Source: SpSt-583 sp034434015
GTDB lineage: Bacteria; Chloroflexota; Anaerolineae; Anaerolineales; UBA6663
Reading direction: 5' to 3'
Length of the DNA: 47,069 nt
NCBI GenBank assembly: GCA_034434015.1
Contig: DAOUAB010000221.1
Location: forward strand, 1 to 47,069
Both the position numbers and the translations under genes were made by a program. The notes under the pieces are model-generated. The model was not told the origin of the DNA, did not search any database, and worked only from the letters and a program-made list of their open reading frames with translations. How positions within the stretch are numbered: position 1 is the first letter of the stretch; every line of letters starts with the position of its first letter. This document shows, one piece after another, positions 22,971 to 30,931 of the stretch.

Positions 22971-25834
22971 AGGGACGCCGCCAGCACCTCGACCGGGTGC
23001 AGCGCCCGTCGGCCGGTGCCCGCCTCGATCTGCGCCCGGCAGGATACGCCCGAGGCGGCGATGATGGCCTCCGGGCCGGCCGCGCGTATCGCCGGGAACA
23101 GCCGCTGCTCCCCGATCTGCATCGAGAGCGCATAGTGCTCGGCCTCGTAGCCGAACGACCCGGCCATCCCGCAGCAGCCCGCCTCGATCTCGCGCACCTC
23201 GGCGCCGGTCAGGCGCAGCATGGCCCGCAGGGGCCCGAGGCCGGTGAGGGCCTTTTGATAGCAGTGGCCGTGGACGTAGAGGGCGACGGACGACGGGGGA
23301 TTGGCGAACAGCGGCGCGAAATCACCTGAATGATCGGCGACAAACTCCTCGATCAGGACGGCCCGTTCAGCGACGAGGCGGGCGCGCGGGTCGCCGGGCA
23401 GCAGGTCCAGGTACTCGTCGCGCAGGGTCAGGAGGCAGGAGGGCTCCAGGCCGACGATGGGGAGACCGCGTTCGGCGTGCGGCGCGAGCACGGCCACGTT
23501 GCGCCGGGCCCGCTCACGGGCCTGGTCCAACAACCCTTTCGAGATCATCGGCCGGCCGCAGCAGACTTTAGGGACCAGCACCGTCTCGTAGCCGGCCGCG
23601 CGCATGACCCGGACGGCGGCCAGGCCGATTTCCGGGGATTGGTAGTTGGTGTAGGTGTCGTCGAACAAGATGACCGGGGGCGTGAGGCCGGCCGCCGCGG
23701 GTTCTCGTCCGAAGCGCTGACGAAAGGTGTGAGCCGCGAAGCGGGGCAACGCCCGATGCCGCGAGAGACCGAGCAGTTTTTCGCTCAGCCGGCGGGTGAG
23801 GGGCAGCGCGAGCGCGGCGTTGGCCAGCGGCGCCGCGAAACACGCCGCGCGCATCACGTCCGCGATGTTGGCGAACAGCCGGCTGCGCAGCGGGACCCCG
23901 TTTTTTGCCTGATACTGCGCCAGGAACTCGTACTTGATCTTGGCCATGTCTACGCCGGACGGGCATTCGGTCCGGCAGGCTTTGCACTCCAGGCACAGGT
24001 CCAGCACGGCGTGCATGCGCGGTGAGGTGAGCGCCTCGGGCGGCAGGCGGCCGGAGAGCGCGGCGCGCAGGGCGTTGGCGCGCCCGCGCGTAGAGTGCTC
24101 CTCATCCCGGGTGGCCTGGTAAGACGGGCACATCACGCCGCCCTCTTTCCGGCAGGCGCCGGCGCCGTTGCACTGCTCCACCGCGCCCGCGAACCCGCCC
24201 TCGCGCCGGAAGTCCAGGCGGGTGGCGGGCGAGCGCGCCTGGTAGGCCGGCCCGTAACGCAGGTTCTCGGTCGCGCCCTGGTCCGCGATGACCTTGCCGG
24301 GGTTGAGCAGGCCGCGCGGATCGAAGGCGTGCTTGATCTCGCGAAAGGCCTGGTAGACCTCCGCCCCAAACAGGCGCTCGTTCCAGGCCGAGCGCGAGAG
24401 ACCGTCGCCGTGCTCGCCGGAGAGCGCGCCGCCCAGGCGCTGGGTCAGGCCGAACACCGCCGCCGCGATCCGTTCCATCTGCGCCACGCCTGAGGATTGT
24501 TTGAGATTCAGCACCGGCCGGATATGCAGACAGCCGGCCGAGGCATGGCCGTAACAGGCGGCGCTCACCCCCTCGGCGGCGAAGATCCGCTCGATCTCGA
24601 CCACGAACTCGGCCAGGCGTTCGACCGGGACGGCCACATCTTCCATGAAGGCGGCCGGTTTGGCGTCGCCGCGCATCGACATGATCAGGCCCAGCCCGGC
24701 TTTGCGCACCCCCCAGACGGCGGCCTGCCCGGCCGCGCTCAAGGCCCGCCTGCTGGCCGGGGCCAGGCGCCGGGCCTCCAGCCGCTCGATCTGGGCCACG
24801 ACCTCGGCCTCGGTCTCACCCTGGAACTCGACGGCCAGCACCGCGCCGGGCGCGCCGACCACCCAGCTCAGCAGGCGCGCGTACGCCGGCGCGGAGCGCG
24901 TCCGGTCAATGATCAGGCGGTCGATCAGTTCGACGGCGGACGGCTGCGCCTCCAGCACGGCCGGGGTGGCCGCGGCGGCCTGGGCCAGCGTATCGAAGTG
25001 CAGCAGACACAGCCCGGTTCGTTCGGGCCGTGGCGCCAGGCGCAGCTGGGCGCGGGCGATGACGGCCAGCGTCCCCTCCGAGCCGGCCAGGAGCCGGTGC
25101 AGGTGCTGGGGGCCGGCGTCCGGATAGGGCCGGTCGGCGGGCCAGCCGGGCGGCCGGCTGGCGCTGAAACCGTGCGGCGGCAGCAGGTAATTGAGGCTGT
25201 AGCCGGAGGCGCGCCGCCAGGTGCGCGGGAAGCTCGCGCGGAGGGCGTCGGCGTGGCGCAGCACGCTGGCGCGCACCGCCTCGGCCAGGGCGGCGGGCGC
25301 CTGGCCCGGCGCGAGCGTGGCGCGTGTCCCGTCCGCCAGGATCACCTCGGCGGCTAGAAGCTGGTCGCCCGTCATCCCGTGCCGGAGCGAGCGCGCGCCG
25401 GTGGCGTTGTTGGCGATCATGCCCGCGACCGTGGCGCGGTCCGACGACGACGGCGCGCACCCGAACTCCAGGCCGTGCGGCGCGGCGGCGGCGTTGAGCG
25501 CGTCGCACAGCACGCCGGCCTCGGCCCAGGCCCAGCGTTCTTCCGGGTTGATCTCCAGTTGCGTCAGGTGGCGTGAGCAATCGACCACCAGCCCGCGGCC
25601 GATGGCCCCGCCGGCCAGGCCGCTGCCGCCGCCGCGCGGGATGAGCGGGACCTCGAATTGGGCACAGACCGCCGCGAGCTGTTGCAGGTCGTCGAGCGTG
25701 CGCGGGAAGGCGACGCCGAGGGGCTCGATCTGGTACGGGCTGGCGTCGGTGGCGTACAGGACGCGCGCATACGGATCGAAGCGTATCTGGCCGGCGAAGC
25801 GGCGGGCGAGGGCGTGAGCCAGGGCGGATTGCAT
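22943..25834 (-). CDS. FAD-linked oxidase fused to Fe-S/CCG domains (D-lactate/glycolate dehydrogenase-like)
   Basis: 963 aa from ATG 25834. Residues ~15-470 are a VAO-type FAD domain (PRGGGSGLAGGAIGRGLVVD PP-loop, GVLCDALNAAA, SGEHGDG and a C-terminal FDPRGLLNPGKVI). A ferredoxin-like part follows with CNGAGACRKEGG..CPSY and CLECKACRTECPSG, enough for two 4Fe-4S clusters. The C-terminal half has two CCG motifs (CCGRPMISKG, EAGCCGMAGSFGYE) with GHCYQKAL between, the heterodisulfide-reductase/GlpC type. It probably oxidises a 2-hydroxy acid at the membrane and passes electrons to quinone or another carrier. A longer frame to 25909 crosses the promoter; the chosen ATG lies 7 bases after a TATACT -10, suggesting a leaderless message. 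Substrate not determined. Confidence 0.9.
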   Translation of the reverse strand: MQSALAHALARRFAGQIRFDPYARVLYATDASPYQIEPLGVAFPRTLDDLQQLAAVCAQFEVPLIPRGGGSGLAGGAIGRGLVVDCSRHLTQLEINPEERWAWAEAGVLCDALNAAAAPHGLEFGCAPSSSDRATVAGMIANNATGARSLRHGMTGDQLLAAEVILADGTRATLAPGQAPAALAEAVRASVLRHADALRASFPRTWRRASGYSLNYLLPPHGFSASRPPGWPADRPYPDAGPQHLHRLLAGSEGTLAVIARAQLRLAPRPERTGLCLLHFDTLAQAAAATPAVLEAQPSAVELIDRLIIDRTRSAPAYARLLSWVVGAPGAVLAVEFQGETEAEVVAQIERLEARRLAPASRRALSAAGQAAVWGVRKAGLGLIMSMRGDAKPAAFMEDVAVPVERLAEFVVEIERIFAAEGVSAACYGHASAGCLHIRPVLNLKQSSGVAQMERIAAAVFGLTQRLGGALSGEHGDGLSRSAWNERLFGAEVYQAFREIKHAFDPRGLLNPGKVIADQGATENLRYGPAYQARSPATRLDFRREGGFAGAVEQCNGAGACRKEGGVMCPSYQATRDEEHSTRGRANALRAALSGRLPPEALTSPRMHAVLDLCLECKACRTECPSGVDMAKIKYEFLAQYQAKNGVPLRSRLFANIADVMRAACFAAPLANAALALPLTRRLSEKLLGLSRHRALPRFAAHTFRQRFGREPAAAGLTPPVILFDDTYTNYQSPEIGLAAVRVMRAAGYETVLVPKVCCGRPMISKGLLDQARERARRNVAVLAPHAERGLPIVGLEPSCLLTLRDEYLDLLPGDPRARLVAERAVLIEEFVADHSGDFAPLFANPPSSVALYVHGHCYQKALTGLGPLRAMLRLTGAEVREIEAGCCGMAGSFGYEAEHYALSMQIGEQRLFPAIRAAGPEAIIAASGVSCRAQIEAGTGRRALHPVEVLAASLSRERPQPG

Positions 25835-25841
25835 CAGCCGA

Positions 25842-25847
25842 AGTATA
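25842..25847 (-). promoter_or_regulatory. -10 element of the FAD/Fe-S oxidoreductase gene
   Basis: TATACT on the minus strand (plus reads AGTATA), 7 bases before the ATG at 25834. This spacing would place the transcription start on the initiation codon. No matching -35 at 17-18 bases. Confidence 0.45.
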
Positions 25848-25892
25848 CGCGGCTCGTCAATAGTTAGGGTTTGGCAGAGCGCGTCAAACCGG

Positions 25893-25921
25893 CTGACCTG
25901 CGGGGGCATTAAGGTTAGAAT
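25893..25921 (+). promoter_or_regulatory. Promoter of the diguanylate cyclase gene
   Basis: CTGACC (25893-25898), 17-base spacer, TAGAAT (25916-25921): 4 of 6 and 5 of 6 matches to the sigma-70 consensus at ideal spacing. The GTG at 25928 begins 6 bases after the -10, consistent with a leaderless transcript, or the ATG at 25979 would have a ~50-base leader. Confidence 0.55.
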
Positions 25922-25927
25922 GAGGCT

Positions 25928-27781
25928 GTGCAGCGCGGCCGCGGGCCGGGAGAGACGGGTCGCGTTGCCAGAGTGGGTATGACCTCGTCGCCGGCCTGGA
26001 AGCCCTTCGTCACCTCGCTCGTCACTCTGCTCGCCGTCGGAGCATTGGAATTGCTCCGGTCCACCCCGTTCGGCTTGCCCACGCCCACGCCTATCCTGGC
26101 GACGCTGGTGATCCTCTCGGCTTATGCCGGCGGGCTGTGGCCCGGCCTGCTGAGCGCCCTCGTCGCCACGCTCTACACCGCCTGGGTCTTTGTTCTGGCC
26201 GTGACGCCGCCTGCGGGCGGCGAGATCACGCGCGTTCTGCTGTGGGCGCTGGCCTATCCGGGCATGGTGATGATGGTCGGCCTGCTCAAACGCCGGGCCG
26301 AGGTCGCCGGCTACATGGAGCGCGAGAACGCCGTCCTGCAGGCGAGCCTGGCGGAGCGTCGCCGCGCCGAGGCCGCGCTGCGCTCAAGCGAAGGCCGGTT
26401 CCGCACGGTGTTCGAGGCCAGCCCGCTCGGGATCGCCCTGGTGGATATCGCGACCCAACGGCTGACGGCCACCAACCAGGCCTTTCAGGCGATGCTGGGC
26501 TACGCGGACGACGAGCTGACCCGGCTGACCGTGTCCGACATCACACACCCGGATGACCTGATGCTCGAAGCGCCGGCCGTGCGCGCCACGCTGGCCGGCC
26601 AGAGCCGGCAGTATTCAATGGACAAGCGCTATCGCTGCAAGGACGGCCGGTATCTGTGGGCGAACGTGACCGCGGCGCTGCTGCCGGCGGAACCCGGGCA
26701 GCCGCAACTGGCCATCGGCCTGGTCCAGGACATCACCGAGCGCAAGCGGGCCGAGAGCGAAGCCTCCGAGCGCCAGCGCTTTCTCTCAAGGCTGAATGCG
26801 TTGACCCGCGTCGCGCTGCAGGCGGATGATCTGGACGGCCTGCTCCAGACCCTGGCGGCCCGCATGGCTGGCCTGCTGGAGGCCGATGCCGCCGGCTTCT
26901 TGTTGTGGGATGAGGCGCGCCAGGTTCTGGTCCCGGCGGCGGCGACCGAGCCGTATGCTGAATCCTTTCGTCAGGTCACGTTTGCGCCCGGCTCCAGCCG
27001 CGTGATTGAGACCGTCCTGGAGATGCGCCGCGCCCTGGCCATTGACGACCTCCAGCATCACGCGATCCTGGAGGCGTCGGCCCGGGCCCAAATCCCGGTC
27101 CGATCGGTGTTGGTGCTCCCGCTCACGGTCGGGGCCAGGCGGCTGGGCGTGGCCATGGCCGGCTACGCCGACCCGCGCCGCTTCCTGGACGACGACCTGG
27201 CGCGCGGCGAGCAGGCCGCCGGCCAGATCGCGCTTGCCATCGCCAAGACGCAACTGCTGGCCGAGGTGCGGCAGCTGGCGATGACCGACGCCCTGACGGG
27301 GCTGTACAACCGGCGCGGACTGGCTCAGTTGGGCGGGCGCGAAGTGGAACGCGCCCGCCGGCTGGGGCGCCCGCTGAGCGTCCTCATGCTCGACATTGAC
27401 CATTTCAAGCTCGTCAACGACCAGCATGGGCACGCCGTCGGCGACGAGGTGTTGCGGGCAATCGCCGCCGCCTGCCAGGCCGGCGTCCGCGAGATCGATC
27501 TGGTGGCCCGCTATGGCGGCGAGGAAATCGTGCTGCTCCTGGCGGAGACCGACCTGGCGGCGGCCGAGAACATCGCCGAACGGCTGCGCCTGACGATTGC
27601 CGGCGCTCCCGTCCAGGCCGGCTCGCAAGCCGTGCCGATCACCGTCAGCCTGGGCGTCGCCGCCTTCGAGCCTCGCCTGTCTGATCTGTCCGACTTGATC
27701 CAGCGGGCCGACGAGGCGCTGTACCTGGCCAAGGCGTCCGGCCGGAACTGTACGCGGACGTACCACCCTCCCGATCTTTAG
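25928..27781 (+). CDS. Membrane diguanylate cyclase with PAS, GAF and GGDEF domains
   Basis: 617 aa from GTG 25928 (600 aa from ATG 25979; the choice is open). About four TM helices lie between residues 26 and 120, forming an integral membrane sensor. A coiled linker (ENAVLQASLAERRRAEAALR) leads to a PAS domain (~153-275: FRTVFEASPLGIALVDI, WANVTAAL, GLVQDITERKRAE), a GAF domain (~290-440) and a GGDEF domain (~450-612: TDALTGLYNRRGL, DIDHFKLVNDQHGH, RYGGEEIVLLL). The active-site signature is GGEEI and the product-inhibition I-site is present as R-E-I-D five residues ahead of it. It should make cyclic di-GMP from two GTP in response to a signal sensed by the membrane, PAS or GAF parts. No EAL or PilZ gene is in the window. 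Confidence 0.93.
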   Translation: MQRGRGPGETGRVARVGMTSSPAWKPFVTSLVTLLAVGALELLRSTPFGLPTPTPILATLVILSAYAGGLWPGLLSALVATLYTAWVFVLAVTPPAGGEITRVLLWALAYPGMVMMVGLLKRRAEVAGYMERENAVLQASLAERRRAEAALRSSEGRFRTVFEASPLGIALVDIATQRLTATNQAFQAMLGYADDELTRLTVSDITHPDDLMLEAPAVRATLAGQSRQYSMDKRYRCKDGRYLWANVTAALLPAEPGQPQLAIGLVQDITERKRAESEASERQRFLSRLNALTRVALQADDLDGLLQTLAARMAGLLEADAAGFLLWDEARQVLVPAAATEPYAESFRQVTFAPGSSRVIETVLEMRRALAIDDLQHHAILEASARAQIPVRSVLVLPLTVGARRLGVAMAGYADPRRFLDDDLARGEQAAGQIALAIAKTQLLAEVRQLAMTDALTGLYNRRGLAQLGGREVERARRLGRPLSVLMLDIDHFKLVNDQHGHAVGDEVLRAIAAACQAGVREIDLVARYGGEEIVLLLAETDLAAAENIAERLRLTIAGAPVQAGSQAVPITVSLGVAAFEPRLSDLSDLIQRADEALYLAKASGRNCTRTYHPPDL

Positions 27782-27800
27782 CGATCCATCCGGCCCGCGC

Positions 27801-28304
27801 TCAGGGCCAGCGTTGTTCCGGCAGGGGGCGCCGCTCGGCGCGGACCAGGACGCCGTTGGCGTAGGTCATGTGATAGATCTGAGGGGGCGCGCCGTCCAGG
27901 AGGTGGGGCAGAACGATGTGCAGGTTGGAGACGACCTCCGGCGCGGCGCAGGCCTGGGCGCGCGGCCACCAGCGCAGATCGCCCTCCGGCGATGGCGCCG
28001 GCTCCCCCGGCGGGGCCTCGGCCGTGAAGAGATACAGGCCGCCGTCTCCGATCTCGAAGCCGCTCCAGGTCAGCAGACCCGCAAAGCGCGCCGACGCGAG
28101 GATGTAGCCGGTCTCCTCGCGGACTTCGCGCAGGCACGCGGCCGTCGGCGTTTCGCCGGGTTCGATGCGCCCGCCGACGCCGTTCCACAAGCCCAGGTTG
28201 GGCGGCCGGCGGCGGTGCAGCAGCAGGACGTGGTCCCGGCGGGTGAGAAAGCACAACGTGTAGTCGAGCCGTTCCCGCGCCGACGGCCATCCGGTTTCAG
28301 ACAC
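27801..28304 (-). CDS. Nudix hydrolase (MutT-like)
   Basis: 167 aa, GTG start. The Nudix box G-x5-E-x7-REUxEExGU is complete: GGRIEPGETPTAACLREVREETGY. Preceding LDYTLCFLTRRDHVLLLHRR and NLGLWNGVGG resemble 8-oxo-dGTP diphosphatase/NUDT1-like members, but substrate assignment within the superfamily is unreliable. It hydrolyses a nucleoside diphosphate linked to another group in the cytosol. It is the last gene of the long minus-strand block, 15 bases after the TauE/SafE gene, and converges on the diguanylate cyclase gene with only 19 bases between and no evident terminator. A link to sugar catabolism is not implied by sequence. Confidence 0.88.
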   Translation of the reverse strand: MSETGWPSARERLDYTLCFLTRRDHVLLLHRRRPPNLGLWNGVGGRIEPGETPTAACLREVREETGYILASARFAGLLTWSGFEIGDGGLYLFTAEAPPGEPAPSPEGDLRWWPRAQACAAPEVVSNLHIVLPHLLDGAPPQIYHMTYANGVLVRAERRPLPEQRWP

Positions 28305-28319
28305 GCGGCGCCCTGCCTT

Positions 28320-29072
28320 TCAGCGCGCGCTCCAGAAGAGCAGGAAACTGGAGAAGACCAGCAGGACGATGATCATCCACTCGAAGACCTTCGGGTTCAC
28401 GCGCAGGACCAGCCAGCGGGCGGCCGCGATGCCGAGCGGGATGAAGACCAGGACCCACCACACCGAGAGGAGCAGGGGCAGGTCCAGCACGCCCGTGTAC
28501 AGAAAGCCCGGCACTTTGAGCAGGTTGAGCAGGGCGAAAAAGATGGCGGTGGTGGCGATGAACGTTCGCGGCGCGAGCTTCTGCAAGAGCAGGAACGTGT
28601 TGAAGGGCGGCACGCCGTTGTTGAACATCCCGGAGGCCACGCCCGCCAGCAGGCCGGCCGCCGGCGCGTGCCAGGCGCGCGGCCGGTAGCGCAGATTCTC
28701 CAGCCGGTCGCCGGCCAGTTTGTAGATCACCAGCAGCAACACAAAAACCGCCAGCACCAGCCGCAGGCTGTTGGCGGAAAGCTGCGTCAGCAGGAAAGTC
28801 CCGAGCAGGGCCCCGGCCACGCCGGTCGGCAGCATCCGGCGCACCAGCCGCCCGTCCCACTGGCGCCAATACGTATAGACCGCAAACGCGTCGCCGACAA
28901 TCAGCATCGGCAGCAGGACGCCGACCGCCAGCGAGACGGGCAGGACCAGGCTGAGCAACGGCGTGAGCAGACCGCCCAGGGCGTTGAACCCTCCTTTGGT
29001 CAGGCCGATCAAGAATCCCAACAGGGCCATAACCAGCGCCACCAAGACCGGGTCCTGGCTTCCCAGCGGCAT
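28320..29072 (-). CDS. TauE/SafE family membrane exporter
   Basis: 250 aa from ATG 29072 (MPLGSQDPVLVALVMALLGF). Roughly eight hydrophobic segments; the family signature near the first helix (GFLIGLTKGGFNALGGLLTP) and the internal repeat partner (AAGLLAGVASGMFNNGVPPF) are both clear. TauE/SafE proteins export sulfite, sulfoacetate or related organic anions and appear with sulfonate metabolism or as anion exporters. An upstream extension to 29159 overlaps the Gfo/Idh gene and is unlikely. It follows that gene by 10 bases, so it is probably in the same transcript. The exported compound in this sugar cluster is unknown; excretion of an acidic catabolite is one option. Confidence 0.88.
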   Translation of the reverse strand: MPLGSQDPVLVALVMALLGFLIGLTKGGFNALGGLLTPLLSLVLPVSLAVGVLLPMLIVGDAFAVYTYWRQWDGRLVRRMLPTGVAGALLGTFLLTQLSANSLRLVLAVFVLLLVIYKLAGDRLENLRYRPRAWHAPAAGLLAGVASGMFNNGVPPFNTFLLLQKLAPRTFIATTAIFFALLNLLKVPGFLYTGVLDLPLLLSVWWVLVFIPLGIAAARWLVLRVNPKVFEWMIIVLLVFSSFLLFWSAR

Positions 29073-29082
29073 GGAGCGCTCG

Positions 29083-30183
29083 TCATGCGTCGAGCTGGCC
29101 GGGCGCCAGACCCACCGGCAGCGGGTCGGGCCGATCACAGCGGCTGACGACCTCCACATGCCGGCCGTCGCGCGCCGCCTCCAGGATGGCGTGCATCAGG
29201 TCGAGCACATGGAACGCCAGGACGCCGCTGGCCCGGTGAGGCCGGCCCGTGCGGATGGCCCCGGCCAGGTCGGCCGCGCCAATGCCGCGATGATTGGCGG
29301 TGTAACCGTGCGTCAGCGGCACCTCCCGCCACTCCGCCTGTCCGCGGCGGAGCAGGCGCACCGGACCGCCGAAGGTATTGGGGTCCGGCACGCTCAACGT
29401 GCCCTCGCTGCCGTAGATTTCGAGGCAGGGCTGTTGATGGCCCCTGACGTCGAAGGACATCACCATCGTCCCGATGGGCCCGCTCTCAAACTCCAGCGCG
29501 CTGACGACGTGGGTTGGGGTGTTCACCGGGATGCGCTGGCCCCGGATAGCGGGGTGACCGGCCACTCGTTCGGGGAAGGAGGCGCGCGCCAGGCCGGTCA
29601 CCCGCCGGATCGGGCCGAGCAGGTGGATGAGGGCGGTCAGGTAATACGGCCCGATGTCGAACAGTGGGCCGGCGCCGGGCTGGTAGAAAAAGGCCGGGCT
29701 GGGGTGCCAGTCGTCCGGCCCCGACGATCCCATGAAGGCGGCGCAGCCCACGGGCTGGCCGATGGCGCCCTCGTCGATCAGTTTGCGGCAGGTCTGCAGA
29801 CCGCCGCCCAAAAAGGTGTCCGGCGCGCTGCCCACGCGCCGGCCGCGCGCCTGAGCCAGTTCCAGGGTGCGCCGGCCGTCGTCGCGCTCGATGGCCAGCG
29901 GTTTTTCGGTGTGGACGTGCTTGCCGGCCTGGAGCGCCGCCAGGTTGATCTCCGCATGGGCGGCCGGCACAGTCAGGTTGATGACCAGATCAATGTCCGG
30001 GTCCTGGAGCAACTGGTCCACCGTCAGCGCCCGGACCCCGTATTGCGCGGCCTTGGCCCTGGCGCGGGCCGGATCGAGGTCGGCGCAAGCGGTCACGGCC
30101 AGCGACTCGAAGGTCGGGCAGCTCTTCAGGTAGGTGTCGCTGATGTTCCCGCAACCGACGAGGCCGACCCTAGTTTTTTCCAT
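29083..30183 (-). CDS. Gfo/Idh/MocA family oxidoreductase (module 2)
   Basis: 366 aa. Rossmann start RVGLVGCGNISDTYLKSC, then the family's Lys-containing motif as HVHTEKPLAIERDDG, and the C-terminal substrate domain with DIGPYYLTALIHLLGP, the catalytic-histidine region seen as D-I-G-x-Y. These enzymes oxidise or reduce a hydroxyl of sugars, inositols or glycosides with NAD(P). The ATG overlaps the 3' end of the TIM-barrel isomerase by 14 bases, implying co-translation. It differs strongly from the Gfo/Idh enzyme at 33744-34934, so the two are not a recent duplication. It probably works with the neighbouring isomerase on a sugar derivative. Confidence 0.9.
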   Translation of the reverse strand: MEKTRVGLVGCGNISDTYLKSCPTFESLAVTACADLDPARARAKAAQYGVRALTVDQLLQDPDIDLVINLTVPAAHAEINLAALQAGKHVHTEKPLAIERDDGRRTLELAQARGRRVGSAPDTFLGGGLQTCRKLIDEGAIGQPVGCAAFMGSSGPDDWHPSPAFFYQPGAGPLFDIGPYYLTALIHLLGPIRRVTGLARASFPERVAGHPAIRGQRIPVNTPTHVVSALEFESGPIGTMVMSFDVRGHQQPCLEIYGSEGTLSVPDPNTFGGPVRLLRRGQAEWREVPLTHGYTANHRGIGAADLAGAIRTGRPHRASGVLAFHVLDLMHAILEAARDGRHVEVVSRCDRPDPLPVGLAPGQLDA

Positions 30184-30928
30184 GGCCCCACCCCCTCGCC
30201 GTGAGATAACGATGGCTGTCGGCGACGGCGGTCAGCAGGTCGGTCGCGCAGCGATCGAGTTCTACGATCAACCACTCGGCCTGGCCGGCCGCCGCCAGGA
30301 TCGGGCCGAAGTCCAGCGTCCCGGCGCCGACGGCCGTCATCGGCGCCTCCTGGACGGCTGGCCCGTCCTTGAGGTGCAGGAGCGGCGCCCGCGCCCCGAG
30401 CCGGCGGACCACCTTCGCCGGGTCCTGGCCGGCGGTCTTCACCCAATACACGTCCACTTCGAAGAAGATCGCCGGGTCGAGCCATTCGGCCATCCAGTCG
30501 TGGGCCGGCCGGCCCGCCACCCGCTGATCGAACTCGAACCAATGGTTGTGATAGCCGAGCGTCAGGCCATGCGCCCGGGCGACTTCGCTGGCCGCATTGA
30601 GTTCCGCGCACACGGCGCGCAGGCCCTCCGCCGAGGCGAAGCGCTCGGGCGGCAGCCACGCGCACACGATGCGCGTGCAGCCCAGGGCCTGCGCGGTCTC
30701 GATCACGGGCTTCTGGTTGGGCCCGACCGGCAGCGGCAGATGCGCCCCGCACACGGTCAGGCCCAGGCTGTCGAGCAGCCGGCGCGCGCTGGCCGGCGAC
30801 TCGCCATACTGGCCGGCGGTCTCCACGCCGGCGTAGCCCAGGGCGGCCACCCGTCGGAGCGTGCCGGCGAAGTCCTGTGCCAGCAGCTCGCGCAGGGTGT
30901 ACAACTGCAAAGCGATCGGTTTCGGCAT
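30170..30928 (-). CDS. Sugar phosphate isomerase/epimerase, TIM barrel (module 2)
   Basis: 252 aa, AP-endonuclease-2/xylose-isomerase-like TIM barrel. Start PIALQLYTLRELLAQDF and GYAGVETAGQYG match the family; later GLTLGYHNHWFEF, FFEVDVYWVK and LLHLKDG carry the usual metal-binding Glu/His/Asp positions of the barrel. Homologues are annotated as sugar isomerases, inosose dehydratases or 3-keto-sugar-processing enzymes, so the reaction is open. It overlaps the Gfo/Idh gene downstream and follows xylB by 3 bases. The pair TIM isomerase then Gfo/Idh is repeated at 35951-33744. Confidence 0.87.
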   Translation of the reverse strand: MPKPIALQLYTLRELLAQDFAGTLRRVAALGYAGVETAGQYGESPASARRLLDSLGLTVCGAHLPLPVGPNQKPVIETAQALGCTRIVCAWLPPERFASAEGLRAVCAELNAASEVARAHGLTLGYHNHWFEFDQRVAGRPAHDWMAEWLDPAIFFEVDVYWVKTAGQDPAKVVRRLGARAPLLHLKDGPAVQEAPMTAVGAGTLDFGPILAAAGQAEWLIVELDRCATDLLTAVADSHRYLTARGWGHGKN

Positions 30929-30931
30929 TCC

